This document shows, one piece after another, positions 8,063-15,699 of a DNA stretch of 64,000 bases (its first letter is position 1; each line of letters opens with the position of its first letter). The position numbers and the translations under genes are program-made. This DNA comes from Blautia wexlerae (lineage in GTDB: Bacteria > Bacillota > Clostridia > Lachnospirales > Lachnospiraceae): positions 62,001 through 126,000 of the forward strand of contig NZ_JAAIMY010000006.1 in NCBI RefSeq assembly GCF_013300825.1. The letters are read 5' to 3'. The notes beneath the pieces are model-generated. The model was not told the origin of the DNA, searched no databases, and saw only the letters and a program-made list of their open reading frames with translations.

Positions 8063-8767
8063 TTACTTCTCAATTCTAAGCATGCGATATCCAATGCCAA
8101 TATGTGTCTGGATGTATTGCACTCCATTTTTCTCAGGCTCCAGTTTTTTTCGCAATGTTGCCATAAAAACTCTAAGAGAAGCAACGTCATTATCCGAACA
8201 TCGTCCCCAAATCTGCTGGGTAATATAGGTATGTGTCAATACCTTTCCCACATTGCGGGACAAAAGACAGAGCAGCTTATATTCTATAGGTGTCAGATGC
8301 AATTCCTCTCCCTTCAGATATGTACAACCTGCCGTATAGTCTATCTTTAATCCACCATTCTCAAAAACAGAGCTTTCTATCTGCTCTCCGCTCTGCATAA
8401 CCGCAAGTCTCCTCTGGGTGACACGAATACGCGCAAGTAATTCCTCAACAGAGAACGGTTTCGTAATATAATCATCTGCTCCTGCATCCAACGCCTCTAT
8501 TTTATCTGTGTCCTCACTTCTGGCGCTGATCACAATAATCGGCATGTTCGACCAGGTACGGATTTTTTTAATCACTTCTACCCCTTCCATATCAGGAAGC
8601 CCCAGATCCAGAAGAACAATATCCGGATTGTGGGACGAAGCTTCCAGAATAGCTGAAGATCCGTTTTCTGCAGCCAGATATTTATAGTCATGTGTTTTTA
8701 ATGTAGTAACGATCAGATTGCGTATGGGTCTGTCATCTTCAACCACCAAAATTAATGTTTTATTCAT
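8063..8767 (-). CDS. kdpE: OmpR/KdpE-family response regulator
   Basis: The 234-residue protein has a receiver domain with acidic residues DD near residue 11, the phospho-acceptor Asp54 in PDIVLLDLGLPD, and the conserved lysine in ITKPF near residue 103. A C-terminal winged-helix DNA-binding domain follows (LTPIEYKLLCLLSRNVGKVLTH). It overlaps the histidine kinase gene upstream by 8 bases, so the two form one operon. KdpE proteins sense potassium limitation together with KdpD. No kdpFABC genes are present; instead ktrAB lies immediately upstream of the pair, which suggests it as the target. The symbol reflects family resemblance only. Confidence 0.85.
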   Translation of the reverse strand: MNKTLILVVEDDRPIRNLIVTTLKTHDYKYLAAENGSSAILEASSHNPDIVLLDLGLPDMEGVEVIKKIRTWSNMPIIVISARSEDTDKIEALDAGADDYITKPFSVEELLARIRVTQRRLAVMQSGEQIESSVFENGGLKIDYTAGCTYLKGEELHLTPIEYKLLCLLSRNVGKVLTHTYITQQIWGRCSDNDVASLRVFMATLRKKLEPEKNGVQYIQTHIGIGYRMLRIEK

Positions 8768-10325
8768 TTAATGTCACCTCGCTTAAGGGTAAAGTAAAAG
8801 TAAAATTACATCCATGAGGATTATGATCTGTCAGAGCCAGGGTTCCTTCATGTGCTTCTATAATAGAGCAGCAAAGTGCCAGTCCAAGTCCCAGACTTCG
8901 TTGACTATCCGCAACTGTTGTTTTCCCTGTATAAAACATCTCAAAAATATGTGACTTCATTTCTTCCGGAATTCCCGGGCCATTATCTTCCACACTTATC
9001 TGCGCTTTCCCATCTGTTTTCGTTCCCCGAATGCAGATCACAGAACCCGGCGGTGTATATTTTATTGCATTGTCAACTAAATTTACCAGAACCTGCATAA
9101 TAAGACGTACATCCATACGTGCAAGAACAAGTTCTTCACAGTCTGTCACAATTTTATAATCATCATGTTTCCGGCTGATATGCCTCAGGGATTCTGCAAT
9201 CACCTCATCCAGAAGCTGGTCTGTAAATTTAAATTTCAGTCTTCCGTCATTCAGTCTGGTAATGGAAAGCAGATTCTCCACAACTCCGATCAGCCATTCA
9301 GAATCATCATAGATATCGCTATAAATCTGATGTTTGGTAGCTTCGTCCAGACGGTCACTATTGCCAAGCAGCATATCTGCATTACCGGAAATGGAGCAAA
9401 GCGGCGTACGAAGATCATGCGAAATCGCCCGAAGAAGATCTGCCCGCAGCTGTTCATTTTTGGCCATAACTGCATTTTTTTCTTTTTCCAATGCATTTTT
9501 CGCATTTTCCATTGCAAGCGCACATTCATTTATTACAGACAACAGGATGCTGTATTCAAAAGTGTCCAGTGTTTCTTTTTGCAATGGTATCCCAATCACA
9601 CCGTAAACATTATCCCCGCTCCGGATTGCCAGATATAAACATTTAGCCTGAGGAAAATGGTGTGTGGACGCACCGGCATGCTGTCTGTTTTCACAGACCC
9701 ATTTGGCTATCTGCTGCTCTTCTGGTATCAAAAAATCTTCTGTGTCCTCTTTTTCCCCGGAGAAAAGCTTTCCCTCTGATAAAGTTCCATTTTCTACTAC
9801 ATATGCTGTAATATTGCGGTTTAATAAACGGAGAAGCTGTGTACAGGTGACATCAAGAATCTCTGTTTCTCCTTTTGCCTTTTGCAGCAGACGGTCTGTA
9901 TCGAACAGAATCTGTGCACGAAAGGCAAGCTGTGTAGACAGCTTTGCATGTGTTTTCAGCTTTGCTGCAAGTGCTCCCGTAAGTACGGATGAAATAAGCA
10001 TTATGAAAAATGTCACCGGATAACCCACCGCATAGGTTTTGAAAGACATCCTTGGTTCTGTCAGAAAAAAACAAAATAAAAATACACTTAAGAAAGAGCC
10101 TGCCACACTGCAAAGATAGCCATCTGTCACAATCGAAGTAAGCAAAACCCCCAGAATATATATGGTTACAATATTCGTATCCGTAAAATTCAGTTTCTGA
10201 AACAACAGACCAATTAAAGTGCATACCACAAATATAAATACCGTCAGAAAATAATCCTTTGCAGACGGTTTTTCCATAGACCATGTGAATGATCGTTTCT
10301 GATGATTCACATTTTTTAAACTCAT
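8760..10325 (-). CDS. KdpD-like sensor histidine kinase without the N-terminal UspA/KdpD domain
   Basis: This is a 521-residue membrane sensor kinase. Four membrane segments in the first 120 residues form a DUF4118-type sensor. A GAF-like region follows (about 150-270). The HisKA box is RAISHDLRTPL near residue 310, the N box NLVDNAIKYTPPG, and the G boxes VEDNGPGIPEE and LGLGLALC. Full KdpD proteins are about 900 residues and begin with an ATP-binding and universal-stress region, which is absent here. I start at the ATG at 10325, which has AAGGTGG upstream, rather than at the GTG four codons earlier. Its cognate regulator overlaps the 3-prime end. The position next to ktrAB suggests potassium or osmotic sensing. 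Confidence 0.85.
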   Translation of the reverse strand: MSLKNVNHQKRSFTWSMEKPSAKDYFLTVFIFVVCTLIGLLFQKLNFTDTNIVTIYILGVLLTSIVTDGYLCSVAGSFLSVFLFCFFLTEPRMSFKTYAVGYPVTFFIMLISSVLTGALAAKLKTHAKLSTQLAFRAQILFDTDRLLQKAKGETEILDVTCTQLLRLLNRNITAYVVENGTLSEGKLFSGEKEDTEDFLIPEEQQIAKWVCENRQHAGASTHHFPQAKCLYLAIRSGDNVYGVIGIPLQKETLDTFEYSILLSVINECALAMENAKNALEKEKNAVMAKNEQLRADLLRAISHDLRTPLCSISGNADMLLGNSDRLDEATKHQIYSDIYDDSEWLIGVVENLLSITRLNDGRLKFKFTDQLLDEVIAESLRHISRKHDDYKIVTDCEELVLARMDVRLIMQVLVNLVDNAIKYTPPGSVICIRGTKTDGKAQISVEDNGPGIPEEMKSHIFEMFYTGKTTVADSQRSLGLGLALCCSIIEAHEGTLALTDHNPHGCNFTFTLPLSEVTLNE

Positions 10326-10396
10326 CCTGTCCCCCACCTTTTTACTGTTTTGAAAATTATATCATGGGGCTGTGTTGTGGTCAAAAGTCTTTTTTA

Positions 10397-11044
10397 CTAT
10401 ATGCGGAAGCACTTTTGAAGAGCTCTGTATTCTCCTAGCACCAGTAATTTACTATTCTCTTCCAAATACGTATCCGGAGAAATTGCAATATTAAATTCTC
10501 CTTCATTTTTTACTGCCAGAATATTAATATTGTAACGCTTTCTGATATCCAGTCCGCCTACAGTTTTTCCAGTCCATTCCTCTGGCACTTCTACCTCAAA
10601 AATCGCATGGGAAGCATCCACCTCCATATAATCAAGGATATGATCATCTGTGTAACGGATAGATGCCCATTTTGCAACCTGCTTTTCCGGATAAACCACC
10701 TTATCTGCACCATTGCGTAAGAGAAATTTTTCCTGAACATCACGTTCAGCTCTGGATATTACCAGTTTTGCTCCCAGTTCTTTCAGAAGGGAAGTGGTCT
10801 CAAGAGAATTCTGAAAGCTTCCTCCAATAGTCACAAAACAGATATCGTAGTTTCCAATTCCAAGGGATTGTAAAAATTCAGCATTGGTACTGTCCCCGAT
10901 CTGGGCGTTAGTCACAAACGGAAGCACTTTGTCCACCCTTTCTTCATTCCAGTCAACTGCCATAATTTCATGCCCAAGCTGATTCAGCTGCATGGCAATA
11001 TGTCTTCCAAATCTTCCAAGTCCAATAATCAATACATTCTTCAT
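10397..11044 (-). CDS. ktrA: Ktr/Trk potassium uptake regulatory subunit (RCK protein)
   Basis: The 215-residue cytoplasmic RCK protein begins MKNVLIIGLGRFG, with the GxGxxG nucleotide-binding loop and the acidic strand end AVDWNEE. The N-terminal half is RCK_N and the last 80 residues are RCK_C. KtrA rings bind ATP/ADP and gate the KtrB channel; the C-terminal domain is a c-di-AMP site in characterised members. The frame opens 29 codons further upstream, inside ktrB. The true start at 11044 has AAGGAG and leaves a 19-base gap after the ktrB stop. It lies directly upstream of the KdpD-like kinase gene. Confidence 0.92.
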   Translation of the reverse strand: MKNVLIIGLGRFGRHIAMQLNQLGHEIMAVDWNEERVDKVLPFVTNAQIGDSTNAEFLQSLGIGNYDICFVTIGGSFQNSLETTSLLKELGAKLVISRAERDVQEKFLLRNGADKVVYPEKQVAKWASIRYTDDHILDYMEVDASHAIFEVEVPEEWTGKTVGGLDIRKRYNINILAVKNEGEFNIAISPDTYLEENSKLLVLGEYRALQKCFRI

Positions 11045-11063
11045 GATATTACTTTTCTCCTTC

Positions 11064-12401
11064 TCATCCAACTGTGATTTTCTCCAGAGGAAGCTTTGCA
11101 TTTCCCTTATTTCTTCCTGAGAATACTGCATAAATCAGGGTCAGGCCGCCTACGCGTCCCAGATACATCAGTATGATCAGCACAACTTGTGAAAAAACAT
11201 GAAGTCCCGGTGTGACTCCCAAGGTCAGACCTACCGTGCCCACAGCTGAAGCTGCTTCATACAGACAATCCAAAAGGGGAAGACCCTCGTATACGCTGAT
11301 TGCAACACCTCCACAAAAGAATAATGTAAAATAGAGCATAGCTATTGTGGCTGCATTTTTTATCACATGATACTCCAGTCTCCGTCCAAAAGCCCCTGCA
11401 TTTTCCTGACTGCGAAAGGTTGCAATTGCATTTAAAATCAGTACCGTAAAAGTAGTTGTTTTCATTCCTCCTGCTGTAGAACCCGGCGAACCACCGATCA
11501 GCATTAACAGTATCATAACCGCTTTTGATGCCTCGCTCATCTCTGAAATGTCTATGGTATTAAAGCCGGCAGTTCTTGTAGTTACCGATTGAAACATGGC
11601 AGCTAACAGGCGTTCTCCCGCAGGCAGGTTTTTCAGATCACAGGCAAAGAAAAAAACTGCCGGAAAAACAATCAGGCATACAGTAGTCATGAGAATAATC
11701 TTGCTTTGCATGCGGTAACGTTTAAAATTCATTTTATTCCTATAAATATCATCCCAGGTAAGAAAACCAATTCCTCCTGTAATGATCAGCAGCATAATTA
11801 CCACATTTATAAGGATATTTCCGGAATAGCCCGTCAGAGACGGAAAGGCATTATCTGCTGTTCCCAGAATGTCAAATCCTGCATTACAAAAAGCAGAAAT
11901 AGAATGAAAGACTGCCATCCAGATTCCCTTTAAGCCATAATCTGATGCAAAAACCGGCAGCAATAACATAGCTCCTGCTGCTTCAATCAAAAGAGTCCCC
12001 TTTAAAATGAACCTTGTCAGTCTGACAATTCCTCCAACTTTAGGTGCTGAAATTGCATCCTGCATTGTACTTCTTTGCATGAGAGATATTTTTTTCCCTG
12101 AAAGAAGCGAAACCGCTGCCGCTACGGTTACTACTCCAAGTCCACCTATTTGTATAAGCGCAAGAATAACTGTCTGTCCGAACACAGACCAGTAACTTCC
12201 GCTGTCCTTTACTACAAGTCCTGTAACGCATACTGCCGAAGTGGCTGTAAAAAGTGCCTCATGAAATGGCGTCGGCACTTTGTCCAAAGAGGAAACCGGA
12301 AGCATCAGCAAAATACTTCCCAAAAGGATCACACCTGCAAATCCCAGAATAATCAGCTGAAAAGATGTCAGGTGTTTTTTCTTACACATTTTTTCCGGCA
12401 T
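11064..12401 (-). CDS. ktrB: Ktr/Trk potassium transporter membrane subunit
   Basis: This 445-residue integral membrane protein has the four-fold M1-P-M2 repeat of the TrkH/KtrB superfamily. The four selectivity-filter segments are visible in order: AVCVTGLV, FCNAGFD, TRTAGFN and VGTVGLT, each with the conserved glycine. It imports potassium, probably coupled to sodium, and is gated by KtrA encoded directly downstream. The start ATG lies 12 bases after AAGGAG; an ATG four codons later is an alternative. The 213 bases upstream are AT-rich and contain one TATAGCAAT half-repeat. I could not recognise a c-di-AMP riboswitch there. Confidence 0.93.
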   Translation of the reverse strand: MPEKMCKKKHLTSFQLIILGFAGVILLGSILLMLPVSSLDKVPTPFHEALFTATSAVCVTGLVVKDSGSYWSVFGQTVILALIQIGGLGVVTVAAAVSLLSGKKISLMQRSTMQDAISAPKVGGIVRLTRFILKGTLLIEAAGAMLLLPVFASDYGLKGIWMAVFHSISAFCNAGFDILGTADNAFPSLTGYSGNILINVVIMLLIITGGIGFLTWDDIYRNKMNFKRYRMQSKIILMTTVCLIVFPAVFFFACDLKNLPAGERLLAAMFQSVTTRTAGFNTIDISEMSEASKAVMILLMLIGGSPGSTAGGMKTTTFTVLILNAIATFRSQENAGAFGRRLEYHVIKNAATIAMLYFTLFFCGGVAISVYEGLPLLDCLYEAASAVGTVGLTLGVTPGLHVFSQVVLIILMYLGRVGGLTLIYAVFSGRNKGNAKLPLEKITVG

Positions 12402-12614
12402 AAATGATCATAACTCCTTACTAATGATTCTATAGCAATATCTTCATAATGCGCTTTATTATATACAATTGCTTTCAAAGATAGTATAAAAGTCTATGAT
12501 TTCGTATTAAGATTGTATAAAGACAGTCAACACTTTTACAAATAGCGTATCAGCATATACTATAATCTTATAACTATTGATTTCTCAACAAAGACAGACG
12601 GATATACATTCAGC

Positions 12615-12881
12615 TCAAATCTGATATCCGGATTTCTTTAACTCTTCCCTATACAATTCAGCTATATATGCCGGACCATTGCACCACAGCTTTGTTTTTT
12701 CATCATACAGTGCTTTTCCTGTCTTTGAACATAGAAAATCTGTCAATATCTCTTTTCTGTCCTTGCCCGTTTCTTCTGCAATCTCATCTGTTACCATAGT
12801 GATAAGAAGGTCAATTGTATAATTCATTTTTTCTTTCGATGAGCTGCAATGCAATGTAACCAGGATAGAGAACAAAGTCAT
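12615..12881 (-). CDS. Small uncharacterised protein next to DUF3791 gene
   Basis: The 88-residue acidic protein contains DEIAEETGKDRKEILTDF and ends in LWCNGPAYIAELYREELKK. No membrane segment or signal peptide is present. It starts 8 bases after the DUF3791 stop codon. No clear ribosome site precedes either this ATG or the internal ATG at 12827. I keep the longer form because of the tight coupling. DUF3791 genes commonly sit with small partners and with DUF3990 genes; no DUF3990 gene is visible here. Function unknown. Confidence 0.6.
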   Translation of the reverse strand: MTLFSILVTLHCSSSKEKMNYTIDLLITMVTDEIAEETGKDRKEILTDFLCSKTGKALYDEKTKLWCNGPAYIAELYREELKKSGYQI

Positions 12882-12889
12882 CTTTTAAC

Positions 12890-13114
12890 TCAAGCACTAA
12901 TCTCTATTCCCTTTCTTTGCAAAAATTCAGTAATATCTTCAAGCACAGCTTCATCGACTTCACAATGAAAAATCCCATAACATTTTTCTATATATCCAAG
13001 AACATCGGCTTCTTTAAACAAGTGGATAATCTGTTCAACAGGTAAATGCCACTCTTCTGAAGCAAGCCGGATTAATCTTGTTTGCATGAAAGTAATCTCT
13101 GTTTTCTCACTCAT
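12890..13114 (-). CDS. DUF3791 family small protein
   Basis: This 74-residue protein has the pattern FMQTRLIRLASEEW, then LFKEADVLGYIEKCYGIFH, ending FLQRKGIEI. That matches the DUF3791 layout: a helix, a D-V-L-x-Y-I segment, a Y/H pair and a terminal helix. A GAGGCGG ribosome site precedes the ATG. DUF3791 proteins are abundant in gut Firmicutes in small clusters and are suspected, not shown, to be antitoxin-like partners. It is the first gene of a two-gene unit with the 88-residue protein that follows. Confidence 0.7.
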   Translation of the reverse strand: MSEKTEITFMQTRLIRLASEEWHLPVEQIIHLFKEADVLGYIEKCYGIFHCEVDEAVLEDITEFLQRKGIEISA

Positions 13115-13164
13115 TATGAATCCGCCTCATTTTTCTTGGTCAATAAAACTGGAATTGACATAAC

Positions 13165-13350
13165 TCACTTAGATTGCTTATGCCAAGCATATAAGTAGAT
13201 AGCAAGGAACACTCCCGCAAAACAACTAATGATTACGCCTGCAATCAAAGCAGGATAATAACTTGTAATCAAGCCTGTATCTGCTGTTACGATGAAGATA
13301 ATGCCAATAACGAATGCTATAACATAGATAATGGGCATAAACTTTTTCAT
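13165..13350 (-). CDS. Small two-segment membrane protein
   Basis: The 61-residue protein consists almost entirely of two membrane segments (IIYVIAFVIGIIFIV and ALIAGVIISCFAGVFLAIYLY) with a short loop and a basic tail WHKQSK. A nearly perfect AAGGAGGTGAT ribosome site six bases before the ATG shows it is translated. It lies upstream of the DUF3791 pair on the same strand. Function not recognised. Confidence 0.65.
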   Translation of the reverse strand: MKKFMPIIYVIAFVIGIIFIVTADTGLITSYYPALIAGVIISCFAGVFLAIYLYAWHKQSK

Positions 13351-13525
13351 AAAATCACCTCCTTGTCAACTTTCGATTTCTTAGTTTCAAAAACTTGAAG
13401 TTAACAAACAAACTCATTTTTTTCTCATTAAACACTTCTTAAATATCCAACTTACAGTAGCTCCAATAACCAAACCTATACTCGCTGTTGTTAAATTCTC
13501 TGCAAACCCTTGAAAACACTGAATT

Positions 13526-13704
13526 TTACTTTGTAATTATGACTTTTCCTTCAGAATCCAGAAGAGGTGTAATACCAGCCCCGTATCCAGATTTCCAACA
13601 AAGATAATTAACTCCAGTCTCCTTATCTACAAGAATTTGTCGAATCCCTTCATCTTTAAGCGAACTTCCATCTCTAAATATAACTTCAAATCTTTCTTTG
13701 CCAT
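13526..13704 (-). pseudogene. Frameshifted DUF6440-like gene
   Basis: An AGGAGG site and ATG at 13704 start MAKKD, but this frame closes after 25 codons. The downstream reading frame, shifted, encodes FEVIFRDGSSLKDEG, then DKETGVNYLCWKSGYGAG, then a typical end GKVIITK before TAA at 13526. That is the DUF6440 pattern. ATG to TAA is 179 bases, not a multiple of three. The break falls in the tract AAAGAAAG just after the start, so loss of one AAAG unit would explain it. It is either a pseudogene or a slippage-switchable gene. Confidence 0.65.
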
Positions 13705-13789
13705 GTTTATTCCTCCTCGTTAAGCGTTAAATCCCGATTTCACGCTTTTTTTCACCCCATATGTTTATTTCTCATTCAAATATATTTAG

Positions 13790-13907
13790 ATTATATCATG
13801 ATTCGCACCTTCGGTGCTTACCGTTGCTTCGCAACTATCATGATCCAATTCGCCGTTCGCCAATCATGCAAGCATGTTGGCTTTCTTGCGCTCATTATAT
13901 CACGATT
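13790..13907. repeat. Structured intergenic segment bounded by a 14-bp direct repeat
   Basis: ATTATATCATGATT (13790) and ATTATATCACGATT (13894) bound about 90 bases of short hairpins such as GCACCTTCGGTGC and TTGCTTCGCAA. No gene is present from 13705 to 14115. Another weak inverted repeat, AGAGG to CCTCT, lies near 13959-13988. Confidence 0.4.
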
Positions 13908-14115
13908 TTGTTAGGTTGAATACCTGTACTTTTTGATTTCTTCTGTAAAATGGAAAAGAGGATATCCCGGCAAAGGGCAGCCTCTCCAACCAAACTTTAC
14001 TAACACAACTCATTTTTATAAGTGTTTTAAGGAACACTATCATATGACTCCAAAACAGTTTAAAAATAAATAATTTATTATTATCAGAAGAATCTTTTTT
14101 ATAATTAAATACACA

Positions 14116-15144
14116 CTAATTCATCTGACATTTCTCTCTGAGAGTGTCATAAATTTTCCTTGTTTCTGATTCATCTACGCCATTTACCACCAATATTTTT
14201 CCGCCTATATCCATAACTACATATGAGTGGCAGGATGCATGGGTGTAGCGGATATAATCTCCATAAATATCATTTCTGAAATTTCCCATACCATACTTCA
14301 GGTTTCCCATACCATTTGTTCTGCGATCATTCCCATTTTGAAATAAATTTTCTTTGTATGAGATACTGTCAATCTGCTCATAATCCACTGTATAATCACT
14401 CCATCCCTGTGCCTCAACAGTAAAATCATTATCATGGAAACTGATATCAATACCACCCCAGAACAAAGTCCATATAGTAAATATTACAACAAAAACTGAT
14501 ACGATTACATATATCACGATTGTCTTCTTGTTATACTGGATTTTTAATTTTTCTCCGGCTTCCATTTTTTTCTTATAAAAAAGATAAGAATAAAGAATGC
14601 TGACAATTGCAGTAGCCATAATGCTTACAATATACAAAACCAAAGCAGCAATGCTTTCTCCAAAAAGGCCGCAAAGCATACATAAGACACCTGATGCCAC
14701 CCATAATTTTCCACTGAATCTATGAGTTGCACTCCAGTTTTCTTCATCCTGCAATGTCCATACAACCCTGATTCCTATGGTGTTATTCTGTTTCACCTTT
14801 GGCAAATAATTTCCTATGATCATAAACAGTAATCCTGTTCCAAAGTAAATTACTGCCATAAACAGATTCTCACTATCCGCATCCATACTGATCAGTCTTG
14901 CCATACCATTATAGATTAACGCGGTAACAGGTATCATCCATATGACCATCCCTATAACCTTGCTGCTCTGCTGTCTGTTCCTGTTGTCATAAAAGATGAT
15001 TGTCACCAGTATACAATCTGTCACTACAAAAAACACATTTATCCATATGCTCTGCGCCATCGTAAAACCCACCAAAATTCCTGCAAGCATTACCAGTACA
15101 GAACAGATCAATGTACCTTTATATTTTTTAATCATTTCCTTCAT
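14116..15144 (-). CDS. sdpI: SdpI-family membrane protein
   Basis: This membrane protein of 342 residues has about six to seven hydrophobic segments in the first 230 residues. They include a DUF1648-like start and the SdpI core (YLPKVKQNNTIGIRVVWTL, then WSATHRFSGKLW). The C-terminal 100 residues are soluble. In B. subtilis SdpI gives immunity to the SdpC toxin and acts as a signal receptor that captures the repressor SdpR at the membrane. The gene overlaps the SdpR-like gene upstream by 17 bases, the conserved arrangement. No sdpABC toxin genes are near. The soluble tail is longer than in B. subtilis SdpI. Confidence 0.85.
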   Translation of the reverse strand: MKEMIKKYKGTLICSVLVMLAGILVGFTMAQSIWINVFFVVTDCILVTIIFYDNRNRQQSSKVIGMVIWMIPVTALIYNGMARLISMDADSENLFMAVIYFGTGLLFMIIGNYLPKVKQNNTIGIRVVWTLQDEENWSATHRFSGKLWVASGVLCMLCGLFGESIAALVLYIVSIMATAIVSILYSYLFYKKKMEAGEKLKIQYNKKTIVIYVIVSVFVVIFTIWTLFWGGIDISFHDNDFTVEAQGWSDYTVDYEQIDSISYKENLFQNGNDRRTNGMGNLKYGMGNFRNDIYGDYIRYTHASCHSYVVMDIGGKILVVNGVDESETRKIYDTLREKCQMN

Positions 15145-15412
15145 AATCCGATACCCCCTTTAAGTCTGTGATCCACAACATAACATCCTCCAATACAGAA
15201 GTATTTAGTTCGTAATAAATAAATTTTCCTTCCCTTTTGCTCCTGATCAGATCAGCATCCTTTAATATTGCCAAATGTCTGGATATAGACGCCCCCGTCA
15301 CTGAAAAATGTTCACATATTTCTCCTGCTGAAAGCCGTCCGCCCTTTAACAAATTTAGAATCTCACGTCGTATTGGATCTGCCAGTGCTTTCAATGTATC
15401 CTGTAATCCCAA
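15128..15412 (-). CDS. sdpR: SdpR-type ArsR-family repressor
   Basis: The 94-residue winged-helix protein begins MGLQDTLKALADPIRREIL and carries the recognition helix VTGASISRHLAILKDADLI and the wing REGKFIYYEL. There are no metal-binding cysteines, in agreement with SdpR-type autorepressors. The only in-frame start is a TTG, with GAAAGG some 13 bases upstream. It is first in an operon with sdpI. A promoter and a 7-bp inverted repeat that would fit its own operator lie just upstream at 15439-15489. Confidence 0.85.
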   Translation of the reverse strand: MGLQDTLKALADPIRREILNLLKGGRLSAGEICEHFSVTGASISRHLAILKDADLIRSKREGKFIYYELNTSVLEDVMLWITDLKGVSDYEGND

Positions 15413-15438
15413 TAGTTCATCACAGCCTTTCGTTTAAC

Positions 15439-15489
15439 ATTTAACCTAATTGTTAAATATAATATAGTATAAAGAATATCATATGTCAA
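15439..15489 (-). promoter_or_regulatory. sdpRI promoter with overlapping inverted-repeat operator
   Basis: On the minus strand TTGACA (15489-15484) and TATATT (15466-15461) are separated by exactly 17 bases. Directly downstream, over the expected transcription start, ATTTAAC and GTTAAAT form a perfect inverted repeat with a 6-base spacer (15439-15458). This is a plausible SdpR autoregulatory site. Confidence 0.7.
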
Positions 15490-15550
15490 GTGCACTCTCT
15501 TATTACTTATTACTTATTACTTTTTGCAATTTTCGAAGAAGGGGACTTCA

Positions 15551-15613
15551 TCCTGCCCGGAAGGCTTTTTATGTTATAGAAACATTACGGAGTAATTTCC
15601 TATAACATAAAAA
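15551..15613. repeat. Dispersed hairpin repeat, copy 1
   Basis: The segment TCCTGCCCGGAAGGC, then ATGTTATAG, then ATTACGGAGTAAT, then CCTATAACAT recurs at 46585-46648 with only a few changes. The ends TGTTATAG and CTATAACA form a hairpin. The bases just before (15505-15550, CTTATTACTTTTTGCAA to GGGGACTT) match part of another repeat family at 30090-30140. Confidence 0.65.
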
Positions 15614-15647
15614 ATAAGCAGCCACGCACGGTAAGGTGCATGACTGC
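15610..15647 (-). terminator. Rho-independent terminator of the radical SAM gene
   Basis: On the minus strand GCAGTCATGCAC pairs with GTGCGTGGCTGC, including two G-U pairs, and is followed by TTATTTTTTATG. It lies about 53 bases after the radical SAM stop. Confidence 0.65.
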
Positions 15648-15699
15648 TGTAGTTTTCAGACAAACTCAAAAGTCAAAAACAGAATTTTTCTATTCTGTA

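Noticed and set aside
8063-10325. Annotation as a true KdpDE system controlling kdpFABC
   Set aside because: The kinase lacks the KdpD N-terminal domain and no kdp transport genes are present, so only a KdpDE-like call is supported.
12402-12614. Possible c-di-AMP (ydaO) riboswitch before ktrB
   Set aside because: Expected from other ktr operons, but I could not find the conserved core motifs; the region is AT-rich and unstructured apart from one repeat word.
13790-13907. CRISPR-like direct repeat
   Set aside because: Only two imperfect 14-bp copies with a single hairpin-rich interval; no array and no cas genes.
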